From Solanum dulcamara (taxonomy: Eukaryota; Streptophyta; Magnoliopsida; Solanales; Solanaceae), in NCBI RefSeq assembly GCF_947179165.1, contig NC_077239.1, positions 16,358,001-16,422,000 of the forward strand: 64,000 nucleotides of DNA, in the 5' to 3' direction. The position numbers were made by a program, and so were the translations under genes. Shown here piece after piece: positions 1 through 12,630 of this stretch. Under the pieces are notes generated by a model. It did no database searches, was not told the origin of the DNA, and saw only the letters and a list, made by a program, of their open reading frames with translations. The number at the start of each line of letters is the position of its first letter. The first letter of the stretch is position 1.

Positions 1-180
1 AAGACTTAGAGTACAACTCTATCGCACGACTCAAGAATGATGAAAGAAGTGAAGTTTCCTAAATGACTTATAGCTTCCTATTCATAGATGTGACGCGCTT
101 TACAGTGATGAACAAGAATCTATTCGATGTGGCATGATAGACACCCTAGGACACTTGAACCTGTGCTCTGATACCAATTT
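1..180 (-). mobile_element. Ty3/gypsy internal leader, minus-strand element
   Basis: This is the start of the internal region of a minus-strand gypsy element whose body lies left of the window. Read on the minus strand it begins with the primer-binding site and continues into an untranslated leader. The leader is recognisably similar to the one after the primer-binding site of the plus-strand element at 12430-12600, sharing the stretch around 'cttcacttcttt'. No gag start codon is reached before the window edge. Confidence 0.75.
163..176 (-). promoter_or_regulatory. Primer-binding site (initiator tRNA-Met)
   Basis: On the minus strand this reads TGGTATCAGAGCAC, complementary to the 3' end of plant initiator tRNA-Met and the standard priming site of many Ty3/gypsy and Copia elements. 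It lies a few bases inside the LTR end and fixes both the orientation and the LTR boundary at 181. Confidence 0.85.
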
Positions 181-2314
181 TATCATGGCCCAATCTAGAA
201 TCTAGACGTGACATGGATATCATATTTCCAAAGGTCTCCAACCAAGCCTCTTAGTATAGCATACATAAATAAGAAATATTGAAAGAAAATCATAAATGTA
301 GAATATAAGTATTAAAGATAGAATCTCTATATAAGAGAATTCAATCAACAAAGCCAAATGACTTAAACATACTCATGTAATCTAGACATGCCTTTACTAA
401 CTTTAGACAGGGCATAAAACACTCCCTAGCTCACAAAAACATAAAAGAACATAAGTCTGAATGATAACGAAATAACATAACAGGTCCGCCCTCGAATAAT
501 AAGGACTCGGAAAAAGCTAAGTTCTAAGTATATCATTAACTAGCCACGTGCTGCAGAATGAGAGTCGGACCCTACATTATGAGATATTGTAGGCAAAAAA
601 TAAGCGCTAGTAAATGGAATGTACTAAATATGTGAGAAATATGCATAATCATGAATAAACGGGACATAATAACTATGAACATGTGCTGCATGACCAAATA
701 TCTTGAAAAGAGTGAAGTAAGACATGAAAACATATAATAAGGTCAATGCATCATAAAATATCACTTGAGAGCTTATAAAAGAACATAGTCATTTTTGTGG
801 GATATTAACCTTAACCGACATTTAAGACCATATGAGTTATAAAATGGAATCTGATGTAACTCCCATACCAAGAAAAGAGAGGCTACTTTTCAAGGTAGAT
901 TCCTTATCAAAATCATCATGATGTGCTATAAGTTGATCCACTAGCTAGGCTAGTTAAGGTAACATATGAGGGCAACATAGTTTAGAATTAGGGATTGCTA
1001 CTAGAGCCTCCCTTAGAAAGTCTCCACCACAAAGTCCTCTTGGTGCTAATTTATTCTCAACAGAATAAGTAAATCATTAAAATTATGAAAGGCAAACACG
1101 TACCAATCCACATTCATAAAATAGATCATAAGAATATCTCCTTAAATCATAATTTCATAACTTTATTCATATAGACACTTACCTTTCTAAGAATCTAAAT
1201 CATGATTTCTTTTTATAGTTAGAAAATCTTTCACAATTCATCCGTTCATACTTGAAAACATACTTAAAACATAATTCATAGATTTTCATAAATTATTCAT
1301 AAATCCTTCGTAGGTGCATGATCATAAATTCATATTTTGTAATGAAAATCATTGAAATAATGCATGGGTTCATATAAAATCACTTTAAAATCATGTATCG
1401 TAGTAAATTCATTAATAAATAAGAAGAATAACCTTAATTGAAATCAATTGAGAAATACCTATGAAGATTTGACATGAAACCCTCTTGAATAGGGTAAAAT
1501 TGAACTAGGAGAATTGAGTTTTTTTGGGACTTAATGCATAAAAGAAATCCATTGGTGAATTTCCACATACTCTAGCTATCAAAATCTTAATGAAAAAATG
1601 CAGTTTGACGAACATTGAAATTGGGAGCCCTACCTTGAACTTGAAGAAACTTTGGAGAGGATCCTTTAGAGAGAAGATTTTGGTTGGGATTGTGTTTGAG
1701 AGAATGAGGGGTTAATGAAGGGTTTTGGTAGTTAATAGGAAATAACCTCAAAAATGTCCAATATTAATTGTAAAATAGTGAGGAAATAGTCCGAAATACC
1801 TTTAAAATATAACTGGATGTCCTATTATACGGGAGCTCCCATGGAATGTGTAACCCTTCACGGTCCATGAAGGGGCTCGTAGACTTGGAGGGACTTTGGT
1901 GTCTGAAGGGTTGACTTCTAAGGTGCCTTATGGGCCATCTTGAGGCTCACGGGTCATGGTCCCCCTCTCGTGGTACTTGCCTTAGTTTCTCTTACCAAGT
2001 TCATTCCCACGGGACCCTTTACAGATCATGTTTCTATTGATGGTCCGTACAGAGGTCCATATAACCCTTCCTCTGAAGCTCTTTCCTGTGGCTTTCCTAC
2101 GACACACTCTATGGCCCATAGACATCTTCATAGTATGTATAGGAACTAGTGAACCTCCACTTTCTCAGTCCTTAATTCTTCTAGCCTTTCATGACTACTC
2201 TTTACGAACCGTGTAGGATTGTGCGGTCCATAGAGAGGCTGGTATAAGTCATGCAACAACAACTTTTCTAAGATTTTTTCTTTTGTTCGACTTTCCAAAA
2301 TTTAGGGTTTTACA
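181..2314 (-). mobile_element. 5' LTR, family A (minus strand)
   Basis: A 2.13-kb LTR read right to left. It starts TGTAAAACCC at 2314 and ends GGCCATGATA at 181, next to the primer-binding site. The family is shared with the LTRs at 5220, 10671, 14465, 38896 and 46165: the interior around 560-1150 (junction of the abundant 'cctacattatgaga' stretch, the 'ccttaaccgacatttaagacc' region) reappears in each. The end is TA rather than CA. The host DNA resumes at 2315 inside another element, so this is a nested insertion. The short reading frames inside it are noise. Confidence 0.8.
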
Positions 2315-2619
2315 GTTTCGTACCTTAGGATGATGGCATATCAGTTTATATTAGTTTAGTGAGGTAATTTAGTCTTTATATTGTTGCTTTTTATTATGGT
2401 TTTTATTGTTGTACTTTTCGTCTTACTTTTATTGCGGAGAAATGATGCTTAGCTATTTATGTCATCTTGTGAGATGCATAGGTTGGAATTTCCAAATTTA
2501 GGTTTTGGGATAGTCACGTTTATAAAGGAGACTCTGCCAGAATTTTGGCAACTTCTAAGGACCTAATCTCGTGAATCAAATTTTTTATGCAAGGATGAAT
2601 GCTTCTAAGGGGGGAAGGA
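2315..2619 (+). mobile_element. 3' end of gypsy internal region with polypurine tract
   Basis: Last part of the internal domain of a plus-strand gypsy element, cut on its left by the insertion ending at 2314. It carries the usual motif near a chromovirus pol terminus (a 'caaggatgaatg'-like stretch) and then the polypurine tract at 2607-2619 (aaggggggaagga), which primes plus-strand DNA synthesis directly before the LTR. No pol coding can be read here. Confidence 0.65.
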
Positions 2620-3019
2620 TGTAATACCTAACTTTTCAAAATTTCTAAATTAAGCCCCATCTCTTTGATAATACAAAGAGTGGTTAATAATTTAAGAATT
2701 ATGTGGAATGTCATATTTTAAGTATTCAAGGTTCGTATATTAAGTTTTGAAGTTAAGTGGGTTCCAAAATAAAAGTTGATAAAAGTTATTGCAAGTTTCA
2801 GTATAAAGATTTCTATAATATATGGGTCAATTGTCTCAGAGCTTTTCTCCCAATCTATAAAAATTTATAAGGCCCAACACCTATTAAATAGTTGGTCTAC
2901 GAGTCTAGCTTCCAATAAATCAAACTGTTTGTCCATACGACTTTAGAATATAGAGATATTCGTATTTTTGCGAGACAACTCAACCAGACACGTGGATGGG
3001 TCCTACGTCAGTGGGACTT

Positions 3020-3027
3020 TATATATA
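3020..3027 (+). promoter_or_regulatory. Putative LTR TATA box
   Basis: TATATATA lies 400 bp into the LTR, preceded by 'cacgtgg' at 2991 and 'ctacgtcagtgg' at 3003. This is a plausible plant core promoter for the element: an ACGT-core motif and a TGACG-type motif (ctacgtca) just upstream of a TATA box. No transcript evidence is available. Confidence 0.45.
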
Positions 3028-4063
3028 GAATCTTCTCCATTTTTATTCATTTTTTTTAATGTAGAACCAACAAAAACCCAGAATCTTAGAGCCTACAATC
3101 ACCCAAATTATTGATTTTCTTTACCTAAGTCCTTGATGAAAGTTGTTCTACGCATTGAGCTTATCATCATGGTATAATTTATTCTAAAAAAGAAATTTGA
3201 CTTTTCCCTAATGTCAAAAGTGAGCCGGATGATAGCAAATGTTTAGCATATTGTGGTCACTAGTGATGATGTTAGTGAGATTGCAAGATTGAAGGCTTAC
3301 TTGAGCCACACCTTTGACCTAAACATGGCATGCTAAGTTACTTCTTGGACACAGAGGTGCTTTCTTTTCGCACTATTATGAATATAGAAATATTGGGCAA
3401 AATCGGATTCAATTGTCAACTACCTCTATCGAAAATAAGATAGACTACCGATTTCGAAGGAATTGGAGTTACATCTCTTTTCATTGATTTCATAGTGCAT
3501 CCTACTTTGGTGTTGGGGCAGTAAGTGTTTGATTATATTTTAAGGATTGAAGCTTTATTATGAGCTTAAGATCAAGGTAAGACCATACTTTCATTCATTT
3601 TAGATTCGATAGGTCGCAAATGGTAATTTTTCAACGAAAATCAGCATCTTTTATTGGATTTTCATTGTATCTTTTATTTAGGTGTTGCTTGTAAATATGT
3701 CATGTTGTAATATCAGGAAAGGGATTGGAAAGAATTCAATATACCATGTAAAATCATCAAAAAATGGTATGTTACGACTATTTCCTTCTTTTGACATGTT
3801 TCCTTAAAGCTTAAAAGCAGTACAAGAAGGTTGTTATTATCATCGATATACTCATAGCCATGATTATTTGTTGTTGTCTACTTGAGTTGTTATAATTCCC
3901 TATTGTCGGGATTCTTATTCTTTTAGTAGAGATCCTTTGTTGGGCATGACTTAGAGACTATTCGTATAGGTTTCTTATAGTTAAATTGCTGCCTTAACCT
4001 ATTAAAATGTTATTTTTTCCCTTGAGGCTATTGTGGTAAGTTGCAGGAATGTAATATTTGTCT

Positions 4064-4440
4064 GAGAGGGCTATGAGTTGCCTATGGGTCTATATTGATG
4101 TCTAAGAAGGGTATGAGTTGTCCATAGGGCTATATTGATGCATAAAAAGGCTATGTGTTGCCTACAGGAATATGTTGTTACCAAAGAGCGATATGGGTTT
4201 CCTATGAAGCTATATTGATTCTTAAGAAGGCTATGTGGTGCATACGAGGCTATACTTTGCCTAAGAGGTCTATAAGTTGCCAACAAAGCTATATTGATTC
4301 CTAATAAGCAAATGTGTTACCTATGGGGATATATTGATGCTTAAGAGGCTATGTGCTACCTACGGGGCTATATTGTTGCTTAAGAGGGCTATGTGACTGC
4401 CTACGGGGATAGAGGACTACCGATAGGGTTATATAGACTA
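4064..4440 (+). repeat. ~40-bp minisatellite inside LTR (about 9 units)
   Basis: Degenerate tandem units of about 40 bp. Each contains a form of 'ggctatgagttgcctatggg' followed by 'ctatattgatgc' and 'taaga'. Roughly nine units can be followed from 4064 to 4440, differing at many positions, so the array is old. The short minus-strand frame over 4071-4286 is a by-product of the periodicity. Confidence 0.75.
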
Positions 4441-5219
4441 AATTGGAACCTTTTGGGCTTATGGGTGCCTAAGTAGGTGGTCTTGTTTGTTGTTTGTATA
4501 TGTTGAGCTTATGGGGGCTCGGTTAGGTTAATATTTCATTATCTTTTGTATGCTTAGATTCAGGAGCAAGTCAGTATGATTTGTTTTGACTTTCTTACCT
4601 TATTAATTTCAGCATATTATGATACTAGCTCATTTAGTCTAATGCCTTTCATACTCGGTACATTATTTTATATTGATGCCCCATTTCCTAGGGATGCTGC
4701 ATGCATTCATGCATGTCTGTACAGACCACCGATAGAACTCCCTAGCAACACAGTTAACTTCTAGTAGGTTGGTTAGCCCCTTTCTTCTGGAGCTGCAAGA
4801 GTTTTGAGGTTTGTTAGATTTTTGCTGTAGATAGTTTTCGGTAGGTTTGGGCCCTGTCCTCACCAAGTTTTACTATTCTTTGAGGCTTGTAGACTAGTGT
4901 GTGGGTTGTATAGCTACGTTAATGTTCATGTTGGACCAGTTTGTTGGTTTGTTGAGGCTTGATAGTTGTTTAATGTATTATCTTGATATATACTTTCTTT
5001 CACCTTCTGTATAAAGATTATGGTGACCTAGACGGCCTAAACATGACTGTGTGCTAGTTGTCTATTTCTTTATATGAATTATTGGGAATAATTGTTTCAT
5101 TTATAAAGATGTTGACTGGGGCCTTGTCGGCTGAGGTCTTATTTTTAAGCCGAGATACACTTGTTTATTTTTTTGATTTCGTGTGGATGCTATGCATTAT
5201 TAGCAAATAGTTCAGCAGG

Positions 5220-6721
5220 CTATCACAACTCAAGCTAGGCCACATACGTGTCACAATGATTAAAATCACTACAGACTCCAACCATGCCTCTTAGAATATT
5301 ATACATAAGTATACATAAATTAATGAAGCAATAAGACTAAACGTTAAATGCAGAAATAAGGTCTCAACATGAATAATCTCAATATAGGGGGGGAGAACCT
5401 CTGATAGAACATGATGACATAGACTACATGAACATCTAACATGACTCTATTAGCCTAGACGGGGCCTATGACATGTTCTTAGCTCACCAACATGAAATTA
5501 AAAGTCATAGGAAATGAAGAGAAAACATAAATTTCACATCCTCAGAACATGAGGACTCACCGACAATAGAAATAATACTCAAACTCTAGCCACGAGTGGG
5601 AGGAGTGTGATGATCATCGTACCCTACATTATGATACAATATAAGCAAACAGTATGCGTTAGTATATGGAATGCATGAAGAATTTGAGAAGCATGCATGA
5701 ATAATGATAATAGGACATAGTCAATATTAACATAGATGCATGACAAATATCTTAAAAACATGAGTAAAACTTAAAAAAAATCAGTCATATAGTCAATGCA
5801 TCATACACATCATGAGAACTTGTACCATTTCACATATATTTGTGGTATATAACCTTACCCGACACTTAAGACCATGCGAGCTATATTATGGAATTTGATG
5901 TAACTCCTACATCGGGAAGCGATAGGCTACTTGCCAAGGTAGATTGCATGAGAACTACTTTAATATTGAGCTATTTGTGGATCCACTAGCTGGTCCATAA
6001 AGGAAAAGCTATGAGGGAAATATAGTTAGGGATTAGAGGTTTCTATTAGAGTTTCCTTGGGTCGCTTGTTGAACTTCTAGACCACACCTCACCTCAAAGT
6101 CCTCTTGATTCTTAGTTAATATCCCAATGAAATTCATAAATCATAGTCATTAAAATCATTAGGAGAGGCAATAATAAATACCAATCCTTATCATAAAATA
6201 AATATAGGAGTATCTTATTAACATGATGATTCATACAGAAAAACCTTTCATCTTTATAAATCCGTGAGTCGCTGAGAAAACCTTTCACCTATTTAACATG
6301 TGTATGTGAGAGAGTCATTCACAACCTTTATACTTGATTAATACATCATTGAAAACATCATTCATTACTTTCACGAGTCATTCATATGTCCTTAATAATC
6401 ATTCATAAAAGTCCTTTATCAATCCATGATCATAATTCCATTAAATCATACTTTAAAATAGCATAAGTCACGGGTCCATGAAAATCAATTGAAAACATGC
6501 AATTGAAACTTGAATCATGCTTAATTAGATGAATAATAATGAAATAAACCATAACTGAATTGAACCAATGTAATTTCATAAGAATTAGGACTAGAAGATA
6601 ATTCATAGAAGAACAATTTGAGAAAAACCTTTGGGACTCCATGGATAGAAGGACCCAAGAATAATTTCCCATATATCTTGAACAATAAAATCCCTAAATG
6701 CATTTGAATTGGAGACTTGAA
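5220..6721 (-). mobile_element. Family-A LTR, minus strand, 5' part missing
   Basis: Its left edge (TATCACAACTCAAGC) is the reverse complement of the family-A LTR 3' end seen at 12370-12412 and 16567-16617. The body aligns with 181-1620, including the 'cctacattatgatac' and 'ccttacccgacacttaagacc' blocks. The upstream third of the LTR is missing to the right, where a family-D LTR begins at 6722. No adjacent primer-binding site is present on the left, so this is a solo or truncated LTR. Reading frames at 6430-6934 cross the junction and are not genes. Confidence 0.65.
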
Positions 6722-8504
6722 TGTCATGACCTGAATCCGAATAATGATGGCGCCTACTATAACCCCCGAGTAGGCAAGCCAAACCCAAATCAAGCAGAAT
6801 TTAAAGCTCGATTTAAATAAATAATTAATAACATAAGAAGGCGGAAGCAAGAAGAATATAAAAAAGAAAGGCCGGGCTAAGGTACAAATATGTAAATACG
6901 ATACAAAATATACAAAAGACCCTAAAGTAACCAAAAATACGAACTGATGCTAGACCAACCCCGGACCTGGTGTCACTTATATAGGAGCTACGAAGTACAA
7001 AAAAAGTCAATATGTATATACAAAATAGAACTGACTATCCTAAAATACAAAGTATTAGCCAGTACAAAAGAAGGAAGGTAGCAAGTCTCTGAACGCTAGG
7101 AGCTTACCACAATCCAAATCTAACACAACTATGGATAATCAGGAGCGAGCTGGGGGTGGGTTGAAATAGGAGCTGCATCAATAAGATGCATACGTGCAGT
7201 ATGAGTACCTAAACATGGGGTATTCACTACGCATCGTAGGCCGATCGAGATCTGAAAGAACAAATATATAATAAATAACAAAATGATACTAATAATAATA
7301 AGAAGAAAGTATAAAATTATGATTACGTGGAAAGAGGGTACGGGAAGATCATACGGCAGTCAAGTAAATCTAACTTAGCAGGTAATCACATTAATAATTT
7401 CAACCCATAAAATATCGGTGGAATGCTTGAATGTAAAGTAGTAGATATGGATCAAAATCCCCCAAAAGTACCATGGAGTGTCTGGAATAACACTCGAGTT
7501 CATCAATATTGAGATACTAACCTGGAATATGTATTAACGGGCAGCCCATAATTCACACCTCGAGCTTATCAACGGCAAATATAATAGTGTAGCCCAAAGT
7601 TAATAAAAAGGTTGTCCAAAATCTTACCTTGAGCTGATCAACCATGAAATGCCATAAATAAGATACCATCGGTATTTCCTTAAATTCCTCATACTTATTC
7701 ATCAATAAAAAGTCTTAATCCCACCATTTATTCTTTCTTTAAAAAGGTTTTTAACACCGGTGAGGTAAATTCAGACAAGTAGCATGTCAAAAATCATATA
7801 CTACTCAAGTCGTGTAAAAATCCCAACAAAGGTACCAAATTACTAACCTAAGACTTCGGTGTACCAAAACATGGCCTCGGGCCCAATATTTCAATACAAA
7901 AGCAACCAAGAGATAAGCATAAGCCAAAATCACAACAAGTGGGAAATCGAAACCAAACAAGTCAAACAAGTGGTACCTTAAGTTCAAATCACCTATAAGC
8001 AAGTTCTAAGGATTCTAAGTTATACAAACAAGTCAAGATAACACCTAGATTAAGGCTCCAACGGCTAAGACCCAAACTAGTTACTAACGATGATCATCGA
8101 CTCCAAATTGCTCAATTGGATATCAACACCTAAATCATCAACCTAATCACACGTTACTACTCAAAATATACCAATTCTAACAAATCCAAGTCTCACAAGA
8201 GTAAGCCATAACCTACCTTAAGACCAAAACCACACACGAACTGCTAATCTGGATCTTTTCCTTTCTAGACCCCTCTGAATGATGCCACTCTATCAAATTA
8301 TTGAAGAACACATCAAAATAAAGCCAACGATACCCATATTGCTTTACTAAAAATACACTCAAAATCGGGTCAAGATTCGACATTTGGACCCATGCATGAA
8401 AGCAAATAGCCAACTCCATCACAAGGTCCCAAATAGATCAAGGAACTTGTGCTCCAAAAATGGGCACATTTTGAGTACCAGAGGATTGTATGGGGGGGGG
8501 GGTG
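6722..8504 (-). mobile_element. Family-D LTR, minus strand, truncated
   Basis: The left edge TGTCATGACC and the following 'gcgcctactataaccc...gtaggcaagcc' block match the left edge of the giant solo LTR at 16641. Further right, the 'gtacctaaacatggggtattcactacgcatcgtagg' section parallels 17090-17130 and 30600-30640. 'cccctctgaatgatgcca' near 8272 parallels the sequence after the tandem array at 27815. The LTR 5' end (expected '...gggtcattaca') is absent. The piece stops at a run of 11 G at 8492-8502. Confidence 0.65.
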
Positions 8505-8845
8505 GAGGTGGTGGAGTAAGTGAAAAAAATATTTTTAACTTTTTTTTAAAAATAATTTCTTTTTTGTTTTGGGATAGAAATATTTAGTTTTAACTTCTAA
8601 CTAATATTAATATTTAATTTAATTTTTTGTCAATATAGAATATTTTATCGATGTGGAGTGCCATGTAGCAAGATTTGTTCAAAATTTAGAGAGAGTAGAG
8701 AAAGTGTATTACACACACCACTGAAATGTGTTTTTCAAACTAATAAGTGATAGTTTAGGTATGAAACTCACACTTCCAATAGTTTAGGTATGAAACTCAA
8801 AAAAGGAAATAGTTTAGGTGTGTTTTTGACACTTATATCTCTTTT
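8505..8845. repeat. AT-rich spacer with short direct repeats
   Basis: A G-run and 'ggtggaggtggtgg' give way to T/A-rich DNA. Near 8750-8830 the phrase 'tagtttaggtatgaaactca' occurs twice and a third related copy ('tagtttaggtgtg') follows. This looks like the end of an unidentified repeat. I see no coding sequence. Confidence 0.4.
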
Positions 8846-9525
8846 TAACTAAGAGCACTGATGCACCCTGTGAAGAAGCACACAAAAGGTTGATTTGTTA
8901 ATTAGCAATTCCTTCAACTGAGCCTTTTAACTCCGTTAGTTTAGCTAGTGCCATTATATAAGAGGGAATGAAGATGAGTTTAGTGGCTGACTCTAAGTCT
9001 ATGTAGAAATTAATATCCTGATGTTGTGGTATGCCAAGCAAGTTAGAAGAAAATAGCTCTAGCAACTCACATACCACAAGAACTGACTCAATGCACTAAC
9101 CTCTGTACTACTCTCCCAAAGATGGACTAAGAATGAAAAATAACCCTTTCAATTAACCTCTTGGAATGAATGAAATATATAAGTTTTCATAAGAACAAGA
9201 ATTTATTCACCCTTCCACTCAAGTCTTGCCATCCTTGCATAGCTACAATTACTATCTTTGCACGAAAGTCTAGAATCATATGGTAAGGAGATAACTAACT
9301 CATCTCCCGATTGAGGTAAAAATTCACCATATCTAATATTATAAAATCCACCTTAGTTTTGTACCCCATGAAGATAATAGAACAAGAATGGTACACCCTG
9401 ACAAGGATACATGAACATGAGCATCAGTAAATAAAATACCATGTCCAACCCCATAACAAATCCATCAAAAATATATGAAAAAGTAAAACAAAGATTAAAT
9501 AGAACAATAGCCACTCTGTCACATA
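8845..9525 (-). pseudogene. Gypsy protease-RT linker and RT N-terminus remnant
   Basis: On the minus strand, a frame around 9100-8890 reads ESVLVVCELLELFSSNLLGI and then, further on, IDLESATKLIFIPSYIMALA and LTELKGSVEGIAN. This matches the start of chromovirus reverse transcriptase, whose usual pattern is SVPVV-EF--VFP-DLPGIPP-REI-F-IDL, then PI-IPPYRMAP-EL-ELK. Upstream, around 9290-9200, 'YARMARLEWKGE' resembles the protease-RT linker. The frame shifts and carries stops. No LTR of matching orientation touches it, so its parent element is unclear. Confidence 0.55.
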
Positions 9526-9529
9526 CAAG

Positions 9530-10670
9530 TCTAACACCCCAAAAGTTCCTAAGCCTAGATCAAATCATTAAAGTTCAGAAAAACTGAAGTTTGCAAATTT
9601 TTGGGATTCACGAGCAGCATCTATGGATAATAGATGGAACCACAAGCCGTAGATGAGACTCGTAGAACAACTTTAGAAATAGGGAAAATAAGTCTGAAAT
9701 TTAATAGTTAGGTTTACGGCTCATAAACCTTTTTATAGGTCATATACTTGAGTCATAAAATAATATTAGAGTCTTGTACTTTCCTCTGAACTAGGAGGAC
9801 TAAGTCTATAGGTTGTAAACATTTTTACGGGTTATAGATGGACCCGTAGACCAAAGTCCTGAAACTGAGATATCAGCCTGATTTTTGTAAACAATGTTAA
9901 CACCTCGTAGATGGATCTATGGATCATACATGGTTATCGTAGATCAAAGTTCAGAAACTTAGCAATCTTCTCTGGTTTCTACGAATATGGATCTATGGCC
10001 CATAGATGGAACCATGTACTGTAGATGGCCTTCATAGATGATCACCGATAATTTTTAATTAGGGTTCTTCTGGTTTTTTTTCACTCTTTTAATCCCTATA
10101 ATATATTATTTTGACCATTCTAAGTGGATTAAGAAGGAAATAATTGATTAAACCCCCTGTTTCACACACAAGACCCTAAAATCAGATTTTTCTCTTTTAA
10201 GTTCCCTCTCAAGTAAGAACGGTTCCATATTCAAGATTTGGTCCAAAAATTCAAGTCTGGGATTCCATTACAGGTATGTGGGATTTCATCAATAGATATC
10301 TTTTCACCAATTGAGTCGTACTAAAGAAACCTCAGTTTTCCAGTTTATGATTTCTATAAAATATAGGGTTTTATGATCATTATGGATTTTCAATGAAATT
10401 TAGTTCTTCTTCATGAATAACTCACTGTAATGACCTAATCTGTTCTTATCCAAAAGTACACCTCGTGCGAAATCCTGTAAGCCTCTACTTTACCAATCTA
10501 AGAATTGGGTCCACAATGAATTTTTACTGGGAGTTTACTTGCTGTTAATATCTTCTGATAATTGTGTTTGTAATTTTATATGTTGGTTATGATTATTGGT
10601 TGGCTCAGGTATCATGCCTGCTATGAGATAACCTTGGTTGGTATGGGAACCACACCCAATATATGATATC
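9530..10670 (+). mobile_element. Older LTR, left half (split by two insertions)
   Basis: Plus-strand LTR-like DNA beginning near 'ctaacacccc' (a degenerate TGTAACACCCC start) with many short 'ctacgg/ccgtag/catagatgg' inverted motifs between 9610 and 10040. It ends inside a ~37-bp minisatellite at 10594-10670, which resumes at 16618-16640 and 29139-29230. The second half of the LTR therefore lies at 29139 onward. No coding sequence. Confidence 0.6.
10594..10670 (+). repeat. ~37-bp minisatellite, first two units (split array)
   Basis: Two units, each starting 'ttggttgg' and ending 'gatatc' or 'gagata'. The next unit begins at 16623 (ttggttagcttggg) after the inserted element, is cut again at 16640, and finishes at 29139. 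Two more units then follow to about 29230. Removing both insertions restores a regular period of 36-38 bp, which independently supports both insertion boundaries. Confidence 0.75.
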
Positions 10671-12412
10671 AGTGAGACCCCGAAAGTTGATAGGTTAAAC
10701 AAGTGATAATGTTGCAGAAACTTTTCAGAAATAGGGACTAGTGCAGACCCTATGAGCCTACATATGGTCCATAAGAAGTCTTACGAGTCATAGGAGGCCA
10801 ATCATAGGTGGTCTAGATCAAGGTGGAAATTTTTTCAAGTATATCTCGGCCTATGAAGTGGTCCTATAGACCATATGAATTGTACGGCTCATAGGAAAGG
10901 GTCGTGGAAGGGTCCTAGTAGTTGGGAAATTTTTGAGTTTTGGAACTTTTTCTATGAACAAGCAGGATAGACCGTAGGTGTTTGAATGATCCATTGGAGG
11001 GACTTGTAAGTTGAGGTTCAGAAATGCAGATTCCAGGGTCCCAAAGTTCTCCTACTTTTCTATCAATTTCAATTCTCCTAATTCTAGGTTCCTGATCAAA
11101 TTGTATATGAGAACTTAATTATGATTTATTTCAATTCTAATAGACTATTCATGCATGATTTGTATTAAATGGCATGCTTTCAATAAGCTTTTAAATGACC
11201 CATGCATTATGCCATTAGTTTCATCTTTCAAGCTATGAATTTATGAACAAAGAGTTACTAATGATTTATGAATGATTATGAAAGTTATGTATTAGGATTC
11301 AAGTATGTTTTCAAGTATAAAAGCATGAATTATGAAAGTTTTTCTCACAATATGCAAGTTTTGATGTTTTGAATGCTTAGAAAGGTAAGTATCCACAAGA
11401 TCAAGTTATGATCATAGTTTTCAAGGAGCTATTCTTATGTTATATTTTCATGATATTGGTTTGGTTGATTTTCCTTTCCTAGAGAATATGTTTACGTATT
11501 CCATTGGGATTAACTTAGCATCAAGCAAACTTTGTGGTGGAGATCCATGAGAACTCCTAGTAGCAACCGTTAGTTCTTAAACTACATGCCATAATAGGTT
11601 TTGCCTTTATGGCTTAGCTAGTGGATGCACATTTGGCTCATGATTATGATATGTTTATGATACGGATTCTACCTTGGCAAGTAGACTCTCTCTTCTCAGT
11701 GTGGGAGTTATATCAGACTCCATGTTATAGATAGCATGGTCTTGCATGTCAGTTAAGGTTAATATCCCATATATGTATATGTTATGTTCTACAAACTCTT
11801 ATGATGTTTTAGATGTACTGACCATATGTTTACGCTCATCAAATGCTTTTAAGTTTTTTTACTCATATTTTAAGATACTGGGCCTGCATCAAATGTTCAT
11901 CCTGGCTACGTCTAGTTATCATTGTATATGCATGCTTATCTCATACTTAGTGTATTCCATACACTAACACATACTTTTGCCTACACTATATCATAATATA
12001 GGGTCGGATAATCTTCATGCACACTCTACTCATACTTAGAGTTTAATATTATTCTATCATTGTTGGTGAGTCCTTAAGATTCGAGGACAAGACATTTATC
12101 ATTCATTGTTCTTATAATGCTTAATTCTATATTTTGGGTGAACTAGGAGATTTTCTCATTCCCCTATCTAGCTAAGTAGAGGCATGTTATATGTTATTGA
12201 GTCTATGTTGTCTTCTTTCTTTTAGAGTTTGAATTTGATTTCTCTTATTTCAAGACATCTATTTTTAGACTTGCTTCCACTTTTATAATGATTCTTATTA
12301 TGTCTTAATTGCCTTATGTATGCTTATGAATGATGTGCTAAGAGTCTTTGTTGGAGTCACTCGAGATTCAAATCACCGTGTCGCACCTATGACCTAGCTT
12401 GGGTTGTGAAAA
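10671..12412 (+). mobile_element. 5' LTR of deletion-derivative gypsy element (family A)
   Basis: Starts AGTGAGACCCC (TGTGAGACC in the partner LTR) and ends before the primer-binding site at 12416. It aligns throughout with 14465-16617 but lacks about 430 bp present there (14825-15285). The two LTRs differ at roughly one base in six over the first 110 bp, so the insertion is old. Left flank ATATC (10666-10670) pairs with ATCTC at 16618-16622 as a 5-bp target-site duplication with one mismatch. Confidence 0.8.
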
Positions 12413-12415
12413 ATA

Positions 12416-12429
12416 TGGTATCAGAGCAC
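12416..12429 (+). promoter_or_regulatory. Primer-binding site (initiator tRNA-Met)
   Basis: TGGTATCAGAGCAC, identical to the minus-strand site at 163-176 and complementary to the 3' end of initiator tRNA-Met. It lies directly downstream of the 5' LTR. Confidence 0.9.
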
Positions 12430-12630
12430 AAGGTTTAACGTATCCTAGGGGATTTAAAATACCATATTAAGTAATGTTTTATTCATCGGTGTGAAGTGCA
12501 CCATATCAATTAATATGAGGCTTTAAAGCATTTAGGAAGCTTCACTTCTTTTATCACTCCTATTTCGTTCAATATAGTTGAACTTTAAGGATTTTCCTTC
12601 TAACACTTTCTCTTTGTGATTACAGAATCA

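Larger units (their letters stand above)
2620..5219 (+). mobile_element. 3' LTR of plus-strand gypsy element
   Basis: The LTR starts TGTAATACC right after the polypurine tract and runs to the insertion point of the next LTR at 5220. Several stretches resemble the LTR at 50506-52853, for example 'cctagggatgctgcat' near 4690 versus 'cctagggatactgcat' near 52362, and the 'acgagtctag' motif near 2900 and 50973. It includes a TATA-like promoter near 3020 and a minisatellite at 4064-4440. The exact 3' end is not certain. Confidence 0.7.

Noticed and set aside
6430..7010. Overlapping minus-strand frames of 61-137 codons
   Set aside because: They run across the junction of two unrelated LTRs at 6721/6722 and are rich in hydrophobic residues simply because the DNA is AT-rich.
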